A stretch of DNA of 64,000 bases from Valencia hispanica (taxonomy: Eukaryota > Chordata > Actinopteri > Cyprinodontiformes > Valenciidae). The DNA is taken from positions 33,819,298 through 33,883,297 of the forward strand of contig OY747705.1 of the NCBI GenBank assembly GCA_963556495.2. Direction: 5' to 3'. Positions 44,827 through 57,400 of this stretch are shown here, one piece after another. The translations under genes were made by a program, and so were the position numbers. Within the stretch, counting starts at the first letter, position 1, and each line of letters opens with the position of its first letter. Under the pieces are notes generated by a model. It had not been told where the DNA came from. It worked only from the letters and a program-made list of their open reading frames with translations, and ran no database searches.

Positions 44827-45507
44827 ATGAATTTGAAAAAGGTATACCTGGGCACATTTGACTCTTTTGAATACCTAGCCACTCAGATAAATGAGCCTAA
44901 AAAAGCTATATTTTTAAGTTTATATAAACCCCCAAAACCTAACTCTAACTTCTTTAAGGATTTCAGCAACCTTCTTTCCATAATATGTATAGATTATGAC
45001 CAATTTATCATTGTGGGGGATTTCAACATCCATACTGAAAACCACCAGGATAGACTAGCAAAAACATTAGATGAAACTTTTCATAATTTCAACCTGGCCT
45101 AGCATGTCAAACAACCAACATACAATAGAGGACACACTCTGGACTTAATTATCTGCAAAGGTTTAACTATATCTGACATCTTGGTAATTGATATTGCACT
45201 ATTTGACTATTTCTGTATTTTCTTTGAAAGTACCATATATGCTAAACTATCTAGCGACAGTGAGATAACTGTAAAAAAGCGTTTTCTTGGGGACAGTTCA
45301 GTTGAAACCTTTAAACGTATTTACCCTTCCACCACATCCCCCTCATCTCCCAACTCCAACGCAGTAAACAAGCTGGTAGATAATTTCCTCGTGAAAATCT
45401 CAGACATCATTGATTCCCTTGCTCCAACTAAAGTGAAAGTAGTCTCAGGTAGAAAGTCTCAGTGGACGAGCGATCCACTGGTACATAGTGAAAAAAGGGA
45501 GTGTTGA
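44827..45507 (+). pseudogene. L2-A ORF2, endonuclease C-terminal part
   Basis: The frame 44,827-45,102 reads into the endonuclease: FDSFEYLATQINEPKKAIFL, LYKPPKPNSNFFKDF and IIVGDFNIHTEN with the intact GDFN motif (45,019-45,030 approximately). A stop at 45,100 interrupts; the sequence continues with YNRGHTLDLIIC and, in the frame 45,181-45,507, DIALFDYFCIFF, where the catalytic His after Asp is replaced (FDYF instead of DH). The N-terminal half of the same domain lies 4.3 kb upstream at 40,287-40,490. Confidence 0.8.
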
Positions 45508-46019
45508 CAAGCCAAGAGAAAATGGCAGAAAACTCGACTCCTGGTTCACTGTGAGATCTACAAAGAGAGACTGAACAGATATCAGTTAACAGAAACATTA
45601 ACAATGCATGGACTCTGTTTGCAACAGTGGAAAGACTAATCCTTCAGTGACAGTAGCCCCTGAACTAAACTCCACCAGGACCTGCAATAAATTTGCCAGC
45701 TTTTTCACTGAAAAGATTCTAACAATTAGATGGTTGGTCTGTACCGCAGCACCGAACCGACTACCAATGTTATACCCAACTAACACAAATGTAGAAAAAA
45801 TGTCAGAATTCCATTAAATTAAACCAAAAAAACCTTGAAGAAATCGTTAACAAATTAAGCTCCTCCTCTTGCTGTATTGATATCCAACAGACAGCTTTCA
45901 AAGTTTTCCCTGGCATCTGATTAAAATAGTTAACTCATCCCTCCTGTCAAGTGTCTTCCCCCAGACTTTAAAAACAGCAGTTATTAAACCACTGCTAAAA
46001 AAAGAATAATCTGGACAAC

Positions 46020-47343
46020 ATGTTAATGCAGAACTACAGGTCTATTTCAAATCTTTCATTCATCATTAAAATTATTGAAAAAGCTGTGTTTCTACAGTTA
46101 AATGGCTTCCTAACAATGACCAACTGCTTTGATGTTTTTGAGTCTGGTTTCCGTGCTCACCACAGCACTGAGAATGCCCTCGTCAAAGTTTTCAATTACA
46201 TTCACATAATTACAGACTGTGGTAGAACCACAGTGCTGGTTCTGTTGGACCTCAGTGCAGCATTTTACACTGTTGATCATGATATATTATTGGACGACTG
46301 GAGTGCTGAGTCGGACTCTCTGGTATAGTACTTGGCTGGTTCGAGTCTTACCTAAAGAACTGAAATGTCTTTGTTTCAATAGGAAACTGTTCATCAAAAC
46401 CAACAGAAATTACATGTGGGGTGCCCCAGGGCTCCATTCTGGGGCCCCTCTTATTTAATATCTACATGCTCCCACTATCCCAGATTATAACAACCAATAA
46501 GATTAGCTACCATAACTATGGGGATGATACTCAGGTCTGTATTACGATGTCACCAGGTGACTTTGAACCCATCCAAACCCTTAGTAAATGCATCGAGCAA
46601 ATCAATGGATGGATGTGCCATGACTTTCTCCATGAATAGAAACAAAACAGAAGTAATTACTTTTGGACCTAAAAAAGAACGATCAATAGTCAGCACACAA
46701 CCTCAGTTAATACTGCCAGAAACTACTGATCAGGCCTGAAATCTAAGCGTAGTAATGGACTCAGAGCTGAACCTCTGGGGTCACATAAAGGCAATAACAA
46801 GTTCAGCCTTGTATCACCTAGAACATTTCTAGGATGAAAAGGACTGATGTCGCAATAGGACCTCGAAAAACTCATCCATGCGTTTATCTTTAGTCAGATT
46901 GATTACTGCAACAACCTTCTCACAAGTCTGCCTAAAATGTAAATTAGAAAGCTGCAGCTGATCCAGAACGCTGCTGTTCGTGGCCTCACAAGAACCAGGA
47001 AAGTAGAGCGCATCACCCCATTTCTAATGTCCTTACACTGGCACCCTGTAGCTCAGAGAATAGACTTCAAAATACCTTTACTAGTTTATAAATCATCGAA
47101 TGGCTTAGCACCAAAGTATGTTGAAGATTTACTGTTACTATACCAACCCCCCAGACCACTCAGGTCCTCTAATTCCAGTCTACTCAACATCCCTAGAATT
47201 AGAACCAAACATGGAGAAGCAGATTTCAGTTTCTATGCTCCTCTAATCTGGAACAAACTTCCAGAAAACTGAAAAGCTGCTGGAACACTGAGTTATTTTA
47301 AATCACAAGTAAAACCTTATCTGTTTAGAGCTGCCTTTGAGTA
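46020..47343 (+). pseudogene. L2-A ORF2, reverse transcriptase
   Basis: Frame 46,020-46,328 holds the start of the [22 protein letters not shown], then motif A as [20 protein letters not shown], with Tyr replacing the usual Asp of AAFDT. Frame 46,421-46,639 contains motif B ([16 protein letters not shown]) and the catalytic box YGDDTQ followed by [13 protein letters not shown]. The C-terminal region is in 47,027-47,272 (SSNGLAPKYVEDLLLLYQPP; APLIWNKLPEN) and continues past a stop to about 47,343. It matches the minus-strand copy at 36,966-38,014 over its whole length. Several stops and frameshifts. Confidence 0.88.
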
Positions 47344-47515
47344 ATGTTTTAATGTATCATATGTTTAGTGTGTGCTTCTTGCTTTGTTGCTGTTTTTACT
47401 TTATATGCTTTGTCTGTGTTTTACTATTTTTATTTTACCACTTAATCATGTAAAGCACCTTGAATTACCTTGTTGTTGACAGTGTGCTATACAAATAAAA
47501 TTGCCTTGCCTTGCC

Positions 47516-50500
47516 TACATAAAACCCTTGTAGAACGCATATAAGTTTATGATTGTAGGTTGTCAATATTTTTTTTAAACATTCAATGCATATGAATGTT
47601 TTTGTATGGCATGTATATAGTTTTAAAGAAATAAAATATATGCAGGAAAAGTGATGATATATTATGTTTTGGCTGTATGAGCCCCTTTTTGATTCGAGTC
47701 CAAATATAACACAGCTTGCAGATGACGCTCACTTTACATGCAGAGACTTGGGCTTACCAAGTCAATTAATGGATTTGTGTGGGTCTGATGATGTTAACAG
47801 ACCTGTGTGTCAGGGGCCTGTGGTCAGGGAGGCAATCACAGACCAGACCAAGAAAAACATCTTTGTGCTTGTTAATACCACCATTTCCTTATAAACTTTT
47901 TTGTTGGAATCATGCGTTTTCAGCTGGTAAGAGTAGCTTTGTCCCAAAAATGATGAATAATGATCGAAAAGAGATAGCTTTCAAAATGTTACACTTTCAG
48001 CTTGGTTTTATCTGCTACTTTAATAACTAACAGCGGTCTGTTCTGTTTTTCCACATTCATATGGCCGTGAAAAATCTATTGCTGTTTGTCACCATTAAAT
48101 GCCAGAACATCTGCCTATGACTGGATGGTCTATGTCACCTTTGAGGGCTTGCTTTAAAAAAGAAGAGCTGTGGGAAACTGGGGGATTTTAACCTGATGGG
48201 AGACAGGGTCAAGCAGGGAGATATGGTACATTAGCAAAGCATGATTTCCCCACATGTGATACTGGTGTAGGTCTGGCCTGAATATTAACGTGTATAAGTC
48301 ATAGCAAAAGTCAGTGACATAAATTGAGAGGGTGAAATGCTCCGGGCAGCCAACTGGAAACCACAACAGCATTTAAAAAATAAAAAATATGGTGATACTT
48401 AAAGTAACCCAGTCATGATAGATGGTTACATTATGACTTGTTAACAACTGTTATTTTTTTCATGGTTATTTTGTTGTTGGTGTCTTTTTGTGTTTATAAT
48501 CATATATGGCAACTTAGTCAGCTTAAAAAATGACAGACTACATGACAAGAGAAGACTTGTGTTTTTTCTGAACATCCTGTTTAACGAGTAAAGTCAATTA
48601 ATGAAAGTGAACAGACTGTAAAGACAACTGCAGGGAGTTGTGTGGTCACGCTAACGTTTTTTTATGGAGGTGTTTGGGGTTATTTCCGTGCATCTATTTA
48701 ATGTAAGAAAAAGAAACTGTCCATATGGATACCAAATTCCATGCAGAGCCTATTACAAGTTCAGGAAATTAAAACAAAGCTTATGCAGCCAAAGGCCGTC
48801 AGTTAATTCTTTGTGGAAAGCAGCTAATTTTTTATGTCTGGCACCTTTTAATGTTTTTTTCGAACTTAATGTGGGTGTAGCGAGCTGGAAAAATGAGTCT
48901 GTACATTTTATTTTAACTGTGTGTGTTTTGTGTGTGTGTTTCATGAGCATTTCTAGACAAGCAACTGGACTAGGCTGCATTTTGAAACCACATGATGACA
49001 GCAACCGATGAAGTCAGAGTAAACAGCAAGACAGTTCTCATTACAGATCGCGTGTGCTTTTGGATTTATTTTACATGGTCACAAAACCCCCTGCTGTTAG
49101 GAGTAAATATTCATGTAATATGTCTTTGCATGGACTTTCAGCTGCATTCTGCCAGTGTGACTATAGACTCAGAGTTTCTGTGCACAAAGTGAAAGCTTTT
49201 CAAAAACAGGTCCCAATCTGCCTCCTAATTGTGGAATTAAAATGTTTAAAGTTTGTAGAGCCACTAGTGTGATTTTGTTTCAACAGTAGTCTGAAAATGG
49301 GTGCAGGTTTACTGTAATACGTCAACAACCCAGCGGGACGGTTGTCACCTGACACTATAGATTGCTGATTTTTAAGTGTGTACTGAAACAGACAAACCTT
49401 TCATTTTTATGAATTTAGCAGATTTAAAGCTAATCTAAATCTGCTGCTTGGAATGGAACATTCGAAAAACACATGTAGCTAATGCGATACATTCTCTCAA
49501 AAGGTTTGACTGAATGCAATGCACTAATTATTGCATGATAATTGCCTAGATTTTTTGTGATCTAATTTGAATAAAATAGTATTAGGGCAAGTTGAAGAAA
49601 AAAACAAGGTGGTTTATTTTCTTTTGAATTACAGAATAAAGTCTGAAATTAATTTGTTTGTGATTGAAGTTAATGTACTTTGAAAAATAGAAAGATTAGA
49701 AATAATGTCTTGAGGAAAAGGCAGATTGCAGAAGCTGCAGTGTTTGCTGTTTATATGCTTAAAAATCACAAAACACAATTCTATTCCATTCTATTATGAA
49801 GTTAGCTTGCGCATTTACTGAAGGTATGACTGTTGCAGATCTTTGCACAAGTATTATTTTGACTTTATCGTTCGTATATTTACTCAGCTTTTTCTCATTT
49901 CAGTTTTTTTTACCATTTCCACTTACTTCTTCATTTGGACTTTTTTTTCACTTTCTCCAATGATTTGACTTTTTTCTCTTTAAAATTACTTCCTTCTCAA
50001 TTTCCTTTCTCCAAGTGACCCTTATATATTTTGTACTGCTGTTACTCCGTGCCTGTCATGGTGGTACAGAGAAAACTTTTTAAATGTTTTTTTATTTAAA
50101 TTGTTTGTCACAGAAAACCCAAGAAACACAACAGAACGCCTGAAAAATATCTTCTGCATGTCTTAAAATAGTAGCCCCAGAGCTCTTCACTCAGTGTTCT
50201 CTGTGGCTGCACTCTTTGTAAAGCCCAATGCGCACTTTGATCGCTTCTTCAGAGTACATTTTGTATTCTTAGTCAACCTTTAAACTAGCTTGTATTTAGA
50301 GTTAAAAAATAATTTCAATTAAAAATTTTTTAGCAAATACAATTTGTTCAATTTGATCTACTTTCATTACAGGCACAAAGTTAGCATTGCACTTTTTTAT
50401 AATATTTTCGTGCATTAGCTCATATGTCCCTTTTCTTTTTTTCACTAATAATTCTGTTATTCATATCTGAGGTTTCAGAAACCATTACAATAATTAGTAA

Positions 50501-50650
50501 ATAGTTAGTTGCATAGAATAGAATATTGGCAGCTTTTCCTCCGCAACATGTCTGACAGCTAATGTAGGTTGATCAGTTTTTTTTTTATTCTGTAAAGTGC
50601 TTGTTGGACATTATATAAGATACAAATGTTATACAAAATATGAATACAAA
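47516..50650. other. AT-rich non-coding stretch
   Basis: No gene, RNA or transposon recognised in 3.1 kb. Frames of 60-115 codons (for example 48,664-49,011 plus) show no domain. Confidence 0.5.
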
Positions 50651-50654
50651 AAAA

Positions 50655-50720
50655 TCAAAGTCAACTTCATTTGTACAGCACATTTCAGCAAGAATGCAGT
50701 TCAAAGTGCTTTACAGTAAC
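50655..50720 (-). mobile_element. L2-type 3' end fragment
   Basis: gtcaacttcatttgtacagc and gttcaaagtgctttacagt are the reverse complement of an L2-type tail (aagcactttgaac...gtgctgtacaaatgaagttga). It differs from the L2-A tail in sequence but not in layout. Short and non-coding. Confidence 0.6.
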
Positions 50721-53105
50721 TTTCGTCTAAATATAATTAAATATATTTATATAATAATTAAATTATTTGGCATTTCAGCCAAAGCCTTCCTTAAGCTCAA
50801 CATGCACTGTGCAATTTTTGGCCCATTTTTACCCTATTTTCTATTCATGCAACAACCCTGATCCTACCTTTCTAGAAAACCTTGGAGCTAGAAAAGTTAG
50901 ACCTGTGGATGAAAAATTAAGTTTTGCAGTTAATAAAATGATTATTTCATTCAGAAAGTGTCAGATTAGCTTGCATTCCTTGTATCAAAGGAGGAAAATA
51001 GTTTTAGTGGGAAAGACACAAATTACTAACTTATTTTCAGTTATGTTAGTAGCTTCATTAAACTTATGGAGTCAATAAAGTTTGCATATTTTACTTAATT
51101 CACCCCAGGAGCGGCTAGTTAATTCTGCATTTTTAGCCCCTACAAATTGTTGAAGGGTTGATGGTTCTTATATTTGTCAAGCCTCACCATACACACACTT
51201 TTTCTTTTACTTAATCTTTTATTGCATGTGTAACGCAGCTAGAAACTACTTTTATCACCATCTCCAATTGCTTCAGCTTTAGTCTTGATCCCTCTCATTA
51301 GCCTGTGATGGTAAAACAGGGATTCAGTAAAAAAAAAAAAAAAAATACAGAGCATCATTAAACACAGTAAACGATATACTTGGAATTATAGGAGTTCCAT
51401 GAAAGGACTGGACGAGTGCCAGAAAACCTATTTAATTCCTCCAGACGCAGGTGTGAGCTGCTATAACAAATCACCCTATGCCAGAGGTCTGATTTGTAAA
51501 AGAAAACAGCGTAATGCATATAAAGAGCTTAAAATGTTTGCCGAACAAAGGCAGATGTTCCATAGTAAGATATATGAGAACACAAAGCAATGTTGCCAAG
51601 CTGATTAGCAATTCTGATTTGTTTCGTTTTATCAACTCGAGACACGAGGAGAATGTAAATCGATGAAAACACTGAGGTAAGTTGACAGAAAAAAATATTA
51701 AAATGCTGATTAAATGGGAACTTCAGCATAAAAGCCAATAAACAAGCAGAGATTAATTGAAATACAGTATAACTGGTTGAAGTTAAATATTTGGACAGTG
51801 GGTTCATGTAAGGCCTTTTTCAACGTTGAGCTATGAATTTTAAGCAGATCCCACAGACACATAAAGAGCTTAAAAGCATGAATAAAAGAAGAGCCTCTCA
51901 GCTTGTGATTATAAGGTTTTATGGCCCTTTTCTCTTCTTTACCTTCAAGAAGTGGATGGCAGTTGGGACTATTCCTTTTATTTGGTTGTAATTTTACATA
52001 AAGAACATTAATAATCTGCACCTGAATAAGACAAAGGGTTATTTTCACATTTAGTAAAATCTTGAAATTTCCTTAAACCTTGATCAGAGAGGGTAAACTA
52101 AGCAAAACATTTAGCCAAGAAATAAATAAAAAAAATTGCTGTTTTAAGAGGACAGATGTAAATACTCTCTTTGTGTACACTTTTAGTTGATGTGATTGGA
52201 ACATAGCCGTGCTCAGGAAACTGAACTGGTATTTAACTTGGAAGGCCAACATGCCTCAAGGCTGCCAAAGCACTCGGAGAACCAACTCACCTCACCTAGT
52301 CTGCTGTAAATTCTCACCCTCTTTTCGTCCCTCACATGCTCTGAAGCCTTATTAGTTTTCCACATTTTGCTAGAGGTGACATTCTCTGTACAAGCTGTTG
52401 CCTAAAAGCCAACTTGTGCAAAAGTGTGATTTCAAGGTAAAGCACGAGACGCTGGATAACAGGGCTGGGGACAGGGGTCTCTTTAGTGCCATTACAACAA
52501 ATCCCGCCCCTGAGAGTACATGCTGTGGTCTGCTATTTGTCTATTTCATGTTATTTTTATTTCAGTTTTTAGAGGGGGTGCAGTAAAACCCGAGTTGCCT
52601 CTTACCCTTCAGAACTTCTTATTTCAAGCACATTGCCTAAATCACAGGAGGTATGTTGAAAAAACAGGACACCCTATAAAATCCTGACAATGGCCTCCTG
52701 TTTTAACGTACTCATGGGAAGCTGAATCAGACGCTTTTAAAAACAGTGCTCGCTTTCGAATAAAGGATAACAAAGCAGGGTTCAGGGGCATTTTATCAGT
52801 CTTCTCTAACTTAAATTGATTCAGCGGGTAAATATAAAATGTTCTATGTTTTCAGACAAATTAGACAAAAAGGTAAGGTGACGTTACAGGTACAATGGGA
52901 AATAGAAAAACAAGGGCAGAGGTCTATAGAGGCATGGGACACCTTTACCTTAACTGTCCATTTTGTTGATTGGCAAGAGGGTCAAACTCTCACCTTTTAA
53001 TCTTGTTGTTGAAGTGATTAGAGGAAGCAGGGATGAGAGAGTGAGGAAGACGAAAGGACAAACAAAAATAAAAGTATATTACGAGAGTTAATATGAGATC
53101 ATAGA
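50721..53105. other. Non-coding stretch
   Basis: No gene or transposon recognised. The part at 51,390-51,930 is non-repetitive and of mixed composition (for example ctgattagcaattctgattt and aaggttttatggccc) and might be constrained, but nothing in the sequence alone proves it. Confidence 0.35.
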
Positions 53106-53106
53106 G

Positions 53107-53160
53107 GTTGAAGCACATTTCATTGAGAATGCAATCTCTTAAAGTGCTTTATGTAGTTTC
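53107..53160 (-). mobile_element. Possible L2-type tail fragment
   Basis: gttgaagcacatttcattga and cttaaagtgctttatgtag resemble the fragment at 50,655 with about the same order of words. Only 50 bp and diverged. Confidence 0.4.
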
Positions 53161-56100
53161 CTGATTTCTTCGTCCCTGCATAATGCTATTTTAGACATAG
53201 CATGCATCGGTTTTGTTGTTTTTGTGGTAAATATCAATGCAAAATAAAATGTACACTTTAAATTGACACTGTTTATTGAAACTATCCAAATACCTTCAAT
53301 CCTTTCCTGTTTAGGGAATAAGAAAAAAACCTCAAAGTGGATCCAAAAAAACAAAAACAAAACAATTTAAAATAAATATGAGATTAACTCTTTGCCATAC
53401 TGAGTGTGGTGAACAATCCCAGACTGCTTCAAGAACTTTCATCTGGTTGTGAAGTAACTAAAACTTTAAAATACCACTGGGAAAGGTACTATTTTCAACG
53501 CCAGTACAGATTTCTGACTGGGTCATGAGCCCTGTTTGAATAATTAATTTCAGCCTGTTTAGGAATACCAAAACAAAAGCACCAGGTTTGTAGTTGCTTC
53601 TTCTTTACATGGCTGCAGGCTCATTTGCTATTTTTCTGGAAATGAAACTAATTAGATATTAAAACTAAAAGTATTCTAATTTCCCAAGTATCTGACCATA
53701 ATGCCAGTCAAGACAAGTCTCTAACTAAACTCAGCTTACATAGGCTGTTGTTGTGCTGTTGTCTGATTTTATTTAGACCACAGCCTGGTAAAACATGAGG
53801 CTTCACTTTGTGACCATTTCCCAAGGAAAGAAAAAATAGAATATTTTTTAAGTTAATTTGTTGCTTTGAAAAATCTGCATTTCCTAAAACAAGCCAAGCT
53901 TTTTATCGTTAGCAGTGAAAGAGTGACTATATTGGGTGCTGCAGTTCTGCCATGTGATCTACTCTGTGTGCTGCATTCAGATATTGAAAATGGTCTGGAA
54001 GGGCTGCAGCGATAATGAACTTTTATAACACCGAAAATCAAGAGCAAAACATTAAAAAAAAGTTCATAAAGCGGAAGAACATTTTGTCTGAACTAGGAGC
54101 AGGTGGTTGATTAAAAAATTTGCAGTTGAGAAGGAAGGCAAATAGGTGAATCTAAACAAAATCCGAAAATTAGATTTGGTTTAGGACAAATTGTGTTTAG
54201 TCTATAAATTTAACAAAGTCATATATTATTCTGATGACTTGTAAAGTGAAGAAATGAATTGTGCTTAAGAGTATACCCTTAAACAAAGCAACTAGTTTTA
54301 TTTAATATAAACAAAAACGTCACCGAACATTGTTCCTAATGTTCAAAACGCATGCAAATATATTGGGTCAATAAAATGTTTCCCCAGTTGATTTTCTGAA
54401 CTAATATATCAACTATTTAGCCTTATGTCAAAGTACAAAAAGCCAAAAGTCACATGTGACAACCAACCCATTGGAGCAGTGAGACAACCAGCCTCATGTG
54501 ACCACTTGAATGTTGTTTTTTTTGCTAGCTCATGGCTTTAGCTAGCCAAATAATTGTTAGCTCAAATTAAAGCTCTCATCTTAAGACTTTTTGATCAAAT
54601 ATTGTTTTTAGAAGCTAATAAACTTGTATTACAAAAATAACACCAACATGAAAAACTACTCTGACCCATAAAAATTTAAAAATGTATCCTCACCTTAGTG
54701 TTGTGTGTTCAAACCAAAAGATGAATTGTGCAAAATGACCAGATTAATAAGCCAAATATTTGATATCATAATCAAACCACAGTGCCATCTAGTATGCTTG
54801 TAATAAGTAATGTGACAACCAACCCGTGGGACAGCCACGGGTTGGTCTGTGGGGGAAATTTACTTCTTTGATATTTCAATGAATGCACCATAACTGAACC
54901 AGAAAAATAAGTTTCTACATTTTTTAGAAGTTCATATGGTTCTAATGTAGACAGTCTTTTTTGCATATGTTTTCAAAACAACATCCTAAACCATACCATT
55001 CCTTTGGTCATGCCAAGCCTTTGTTCAGCAGCTGTAAGCAAAATAGGATCCACCCTCAGAGTTCCAGTGCATCAGGCGTGTGGGGACTCTCGTTTCATGC
55101 GGTAACTATAAAACATGTACTTGCCGCAGCCACAGTGTTCCCTCTAACAAGAGACGATTGCTAACTTGTTGTAAATCGTGGCTGTGTGCATTTGGGAGTT
55201 TTCTGAATATCCACATAGTTTGGGAGGCTTTGGAACTTGCACACAAGAATCCTTATTTCACTTACAGAGAGTGTTATATAATCTAACAATAGAAGCGCTA
55301 AAGCCTAAAATCACAAAATTGATAAGTAAATTATCTTTATGCTCTGGGATCTGCAGTCTTTCATGTTGACTTTTGATTTAACATCACAGGGCGCACAAAG
55401 TCAAAAGCTCTAATCAAATTATACAAACCTTTACTTACTTATCACCATCTGCACCCACATTTTATGTACAGATAATGGATTCCTGTGTGAAACGCAACAG
55501 ATCAATATTTTTATTACCTGCTGAAATCTTTGTAACCAAATTAAGTAACCCCTCCAGCATCACATCTTAACCTCTCTCGGAGATGCTGTGATTTATTCCA
55601 CCTGTGTGTGGTTATAAATGTATTATTGCAGTTACACCGACCTAAAAATTCAGCTTTTCCTTTTTAACAACCTGTTTTCAATCGTAAACACTGCATGACA
55701 TTTTTGTCTCTTTTATATCCACACGCACCTTATCCATTATGCACACACAGCAAAGATGCAGGAGATGTCCAGCCTTTGGAAGAACGTAGAGCCACTGAGC
55801 TGCACAGAAAGGAAGTCAAGTGAGGGGATTTTGTTTTCCTTTTCCTGCCATTTCACTTTTTTTTCCTTGCTTGGCCAGTCCTGCTGTGGCCCGTGATGCA
55901 GGGTCCCGAGGGCCCGGTGGTGAAATAGTAATATGGACCATCTGACACCTGTCAAAACAGCCCTGTTAGTTGAGCGTCAAGCCCTGTCAGCTCACCGAGG
56001 AAAGTGCTATGCTGGCTCTCAATTTCCCCCTTTCCCTTTGAATCTCTCTCCTGTCCCTCTTGTTCTCCTGCTGCATATCTCCAATTTTTACTCCCAAGAC

Positions 56101-56197
56101 TAGAAATTCCCTTCTTTCTTATTCCGATCTTCCCCTTTGGAAAGACCTTTTTGTCCACAGACCTTCTCAAATATTTCTCATACTATATTACTACTTG
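53161..56197. other. AT-rich non-coding stretch with one hairpin
   Basis: No gene or element is recognised. The only distinct structure is an inverted repeat at 54,818-54,846 with 12-bp perfect arms and a 5-base loop. The phrase atgtgacaaccaaccc occurs both at its left arm and at about 54,457-54,472. Confidence 0.5.
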
Positions 56198-57400
56198 TGT
56201 CAGAACCTCAGCACTCAGTCCTGCTCACTGCCTGTCCCACTCATTGTTTGCACCTGTGTCAATCCCAATCACCACCTGATCTTCATTCCCTCTGAGAATT
56301 TATACCCTGCACCTCTTCTCACTCCCCCTGCAGTTCGTACAGTTTCCCTCATGTCAGCCTGGTGTCCCATGGTCTTCATGTCCCTATACCTGCCTACTCC
56401 ACAATAAATATCTTTGATTACTTACCTGCGTCTGCGTGTGATCATACTGCACCGTGGGCACCTGACAGAATGAACTGAACCCCAAAAAGGTACCCAGCGT
56501 TCGCACTTCAGACTAACCAACTCCTGGAATCCATCTGGGTTTAGCTAGCCACCTTCTTCACCCTCACTCCTCCATGGGCCAGTCTTGCTGGAGCTCAGGA
56601 ACTCTGGGGGACCCTTCACTGACTCGAACCCATTATAACTCCGCAAGATTATGCAGCGCTGGGTGAAGAGGGGGAGGGGGTACGTCAGGTGCCTTGCGAT
56701 CACGTTTGGTTGCACCTCTTCACTTCCACCAGGGTGCTCAACTCCCAATCAGCCATCCACCCTGATGTGTCCTCTGCTGCTTGGTGGCTGGACTTCCCAT
56801 CAGCCGGTGTTTCTTCTGGGAATCGGGTGTCTCCAACTTCTGGTCATCTGAGCAGCCATCTACGAGATCAGCAGCTGAATCGATGTCTTGGCCCACCAAT
56901 ACTCTGGTCTTTACCCAGTTCTCCATCAGCTCCGGTAGCCATTACCCCGAGGCAGCCAGTTCCTCCACCAACCAGTGCAGCAGTTTGCCCAGTCATGTCA
57001 AATAGACTCACCTCTCCACTCGCTGTGCTGGTTGGTTCTTTCTCCAATCTATCGGACATGGAAGATGTGGAGGAGCAGACCGACTCCTTTCAGCCTACCG
57101 TCACTGCTCAGTTCTCCACGTCACCCAAGGGCCTTCTTCAGTGTGAGGAATCTGATTCAGAGGATCATCTGGAGCAGTGATCCCATGTCAATGGCACAAG
57201 GTCGGCATTCTATTTTCCAGGCACTGGACCATGAAGGAACAGCCCTTCTCCACCGCCTCGCCACAGACGTCAGCGCAGTCGAGGCAAGCCTGCTTCCGGG
57301 GTGGAGAAGCAAGGTGACGGCTCGCTACCGGCTCCTCCCGTCCCCGCCTCTCCATCACCATCACGCTCTGAATAATGTCACAAATTCAGAATTATCCCAA
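56198..57400 (+). mobile_element. LTR retroelement: 5' LTR and leader
   Basis: A 270-bp segment (56,198-56,467) begins TGTCAG and ends CTGACA, perfect 6-bp inverted termini. Near its 3' part it has tccacaataaatatcttt (polyadenylation signal aataaa), giving U3, R and U5 in the usual order. The internal sequence begins gaatgaactgaacccc and continues GC-rich to about 57,400, then stops abruptly at AT-rich DNA. A 163-codon frame (56,689-57,180) is Ser/Pro/Leu-rich without capsid, protease or polymerase motifs. There is no 3' LTR in the window, so this is a truncated copy. It resembles the short-LTR gypsy group of fish, which I cannot confirm. Confidence 0.6.

Larger units (their letters stand above)
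44799..47515 (+). mobile_element. L2-A LINE, 3' part
   Basis: Continuation of the element interrupted at 40,490: rest of the endonuclease, reverse transcriptase, C-terminal region and a 3' end with gtgctatacaaataaaattg and a (CCTTG)n tail at 47,503-47,515. The tail is the same as that of the minus-strand fragments at 34,303 and 36,966. Confidence 0.88.

Noticed and set aside
56689..57180. 163-codon Ser/Pro-rich frame as a capsid gene
   Set aside because: No capsid, zinc-knuckle, protease or polymerase motif is visible; composition is explained by the GC-rich leader.
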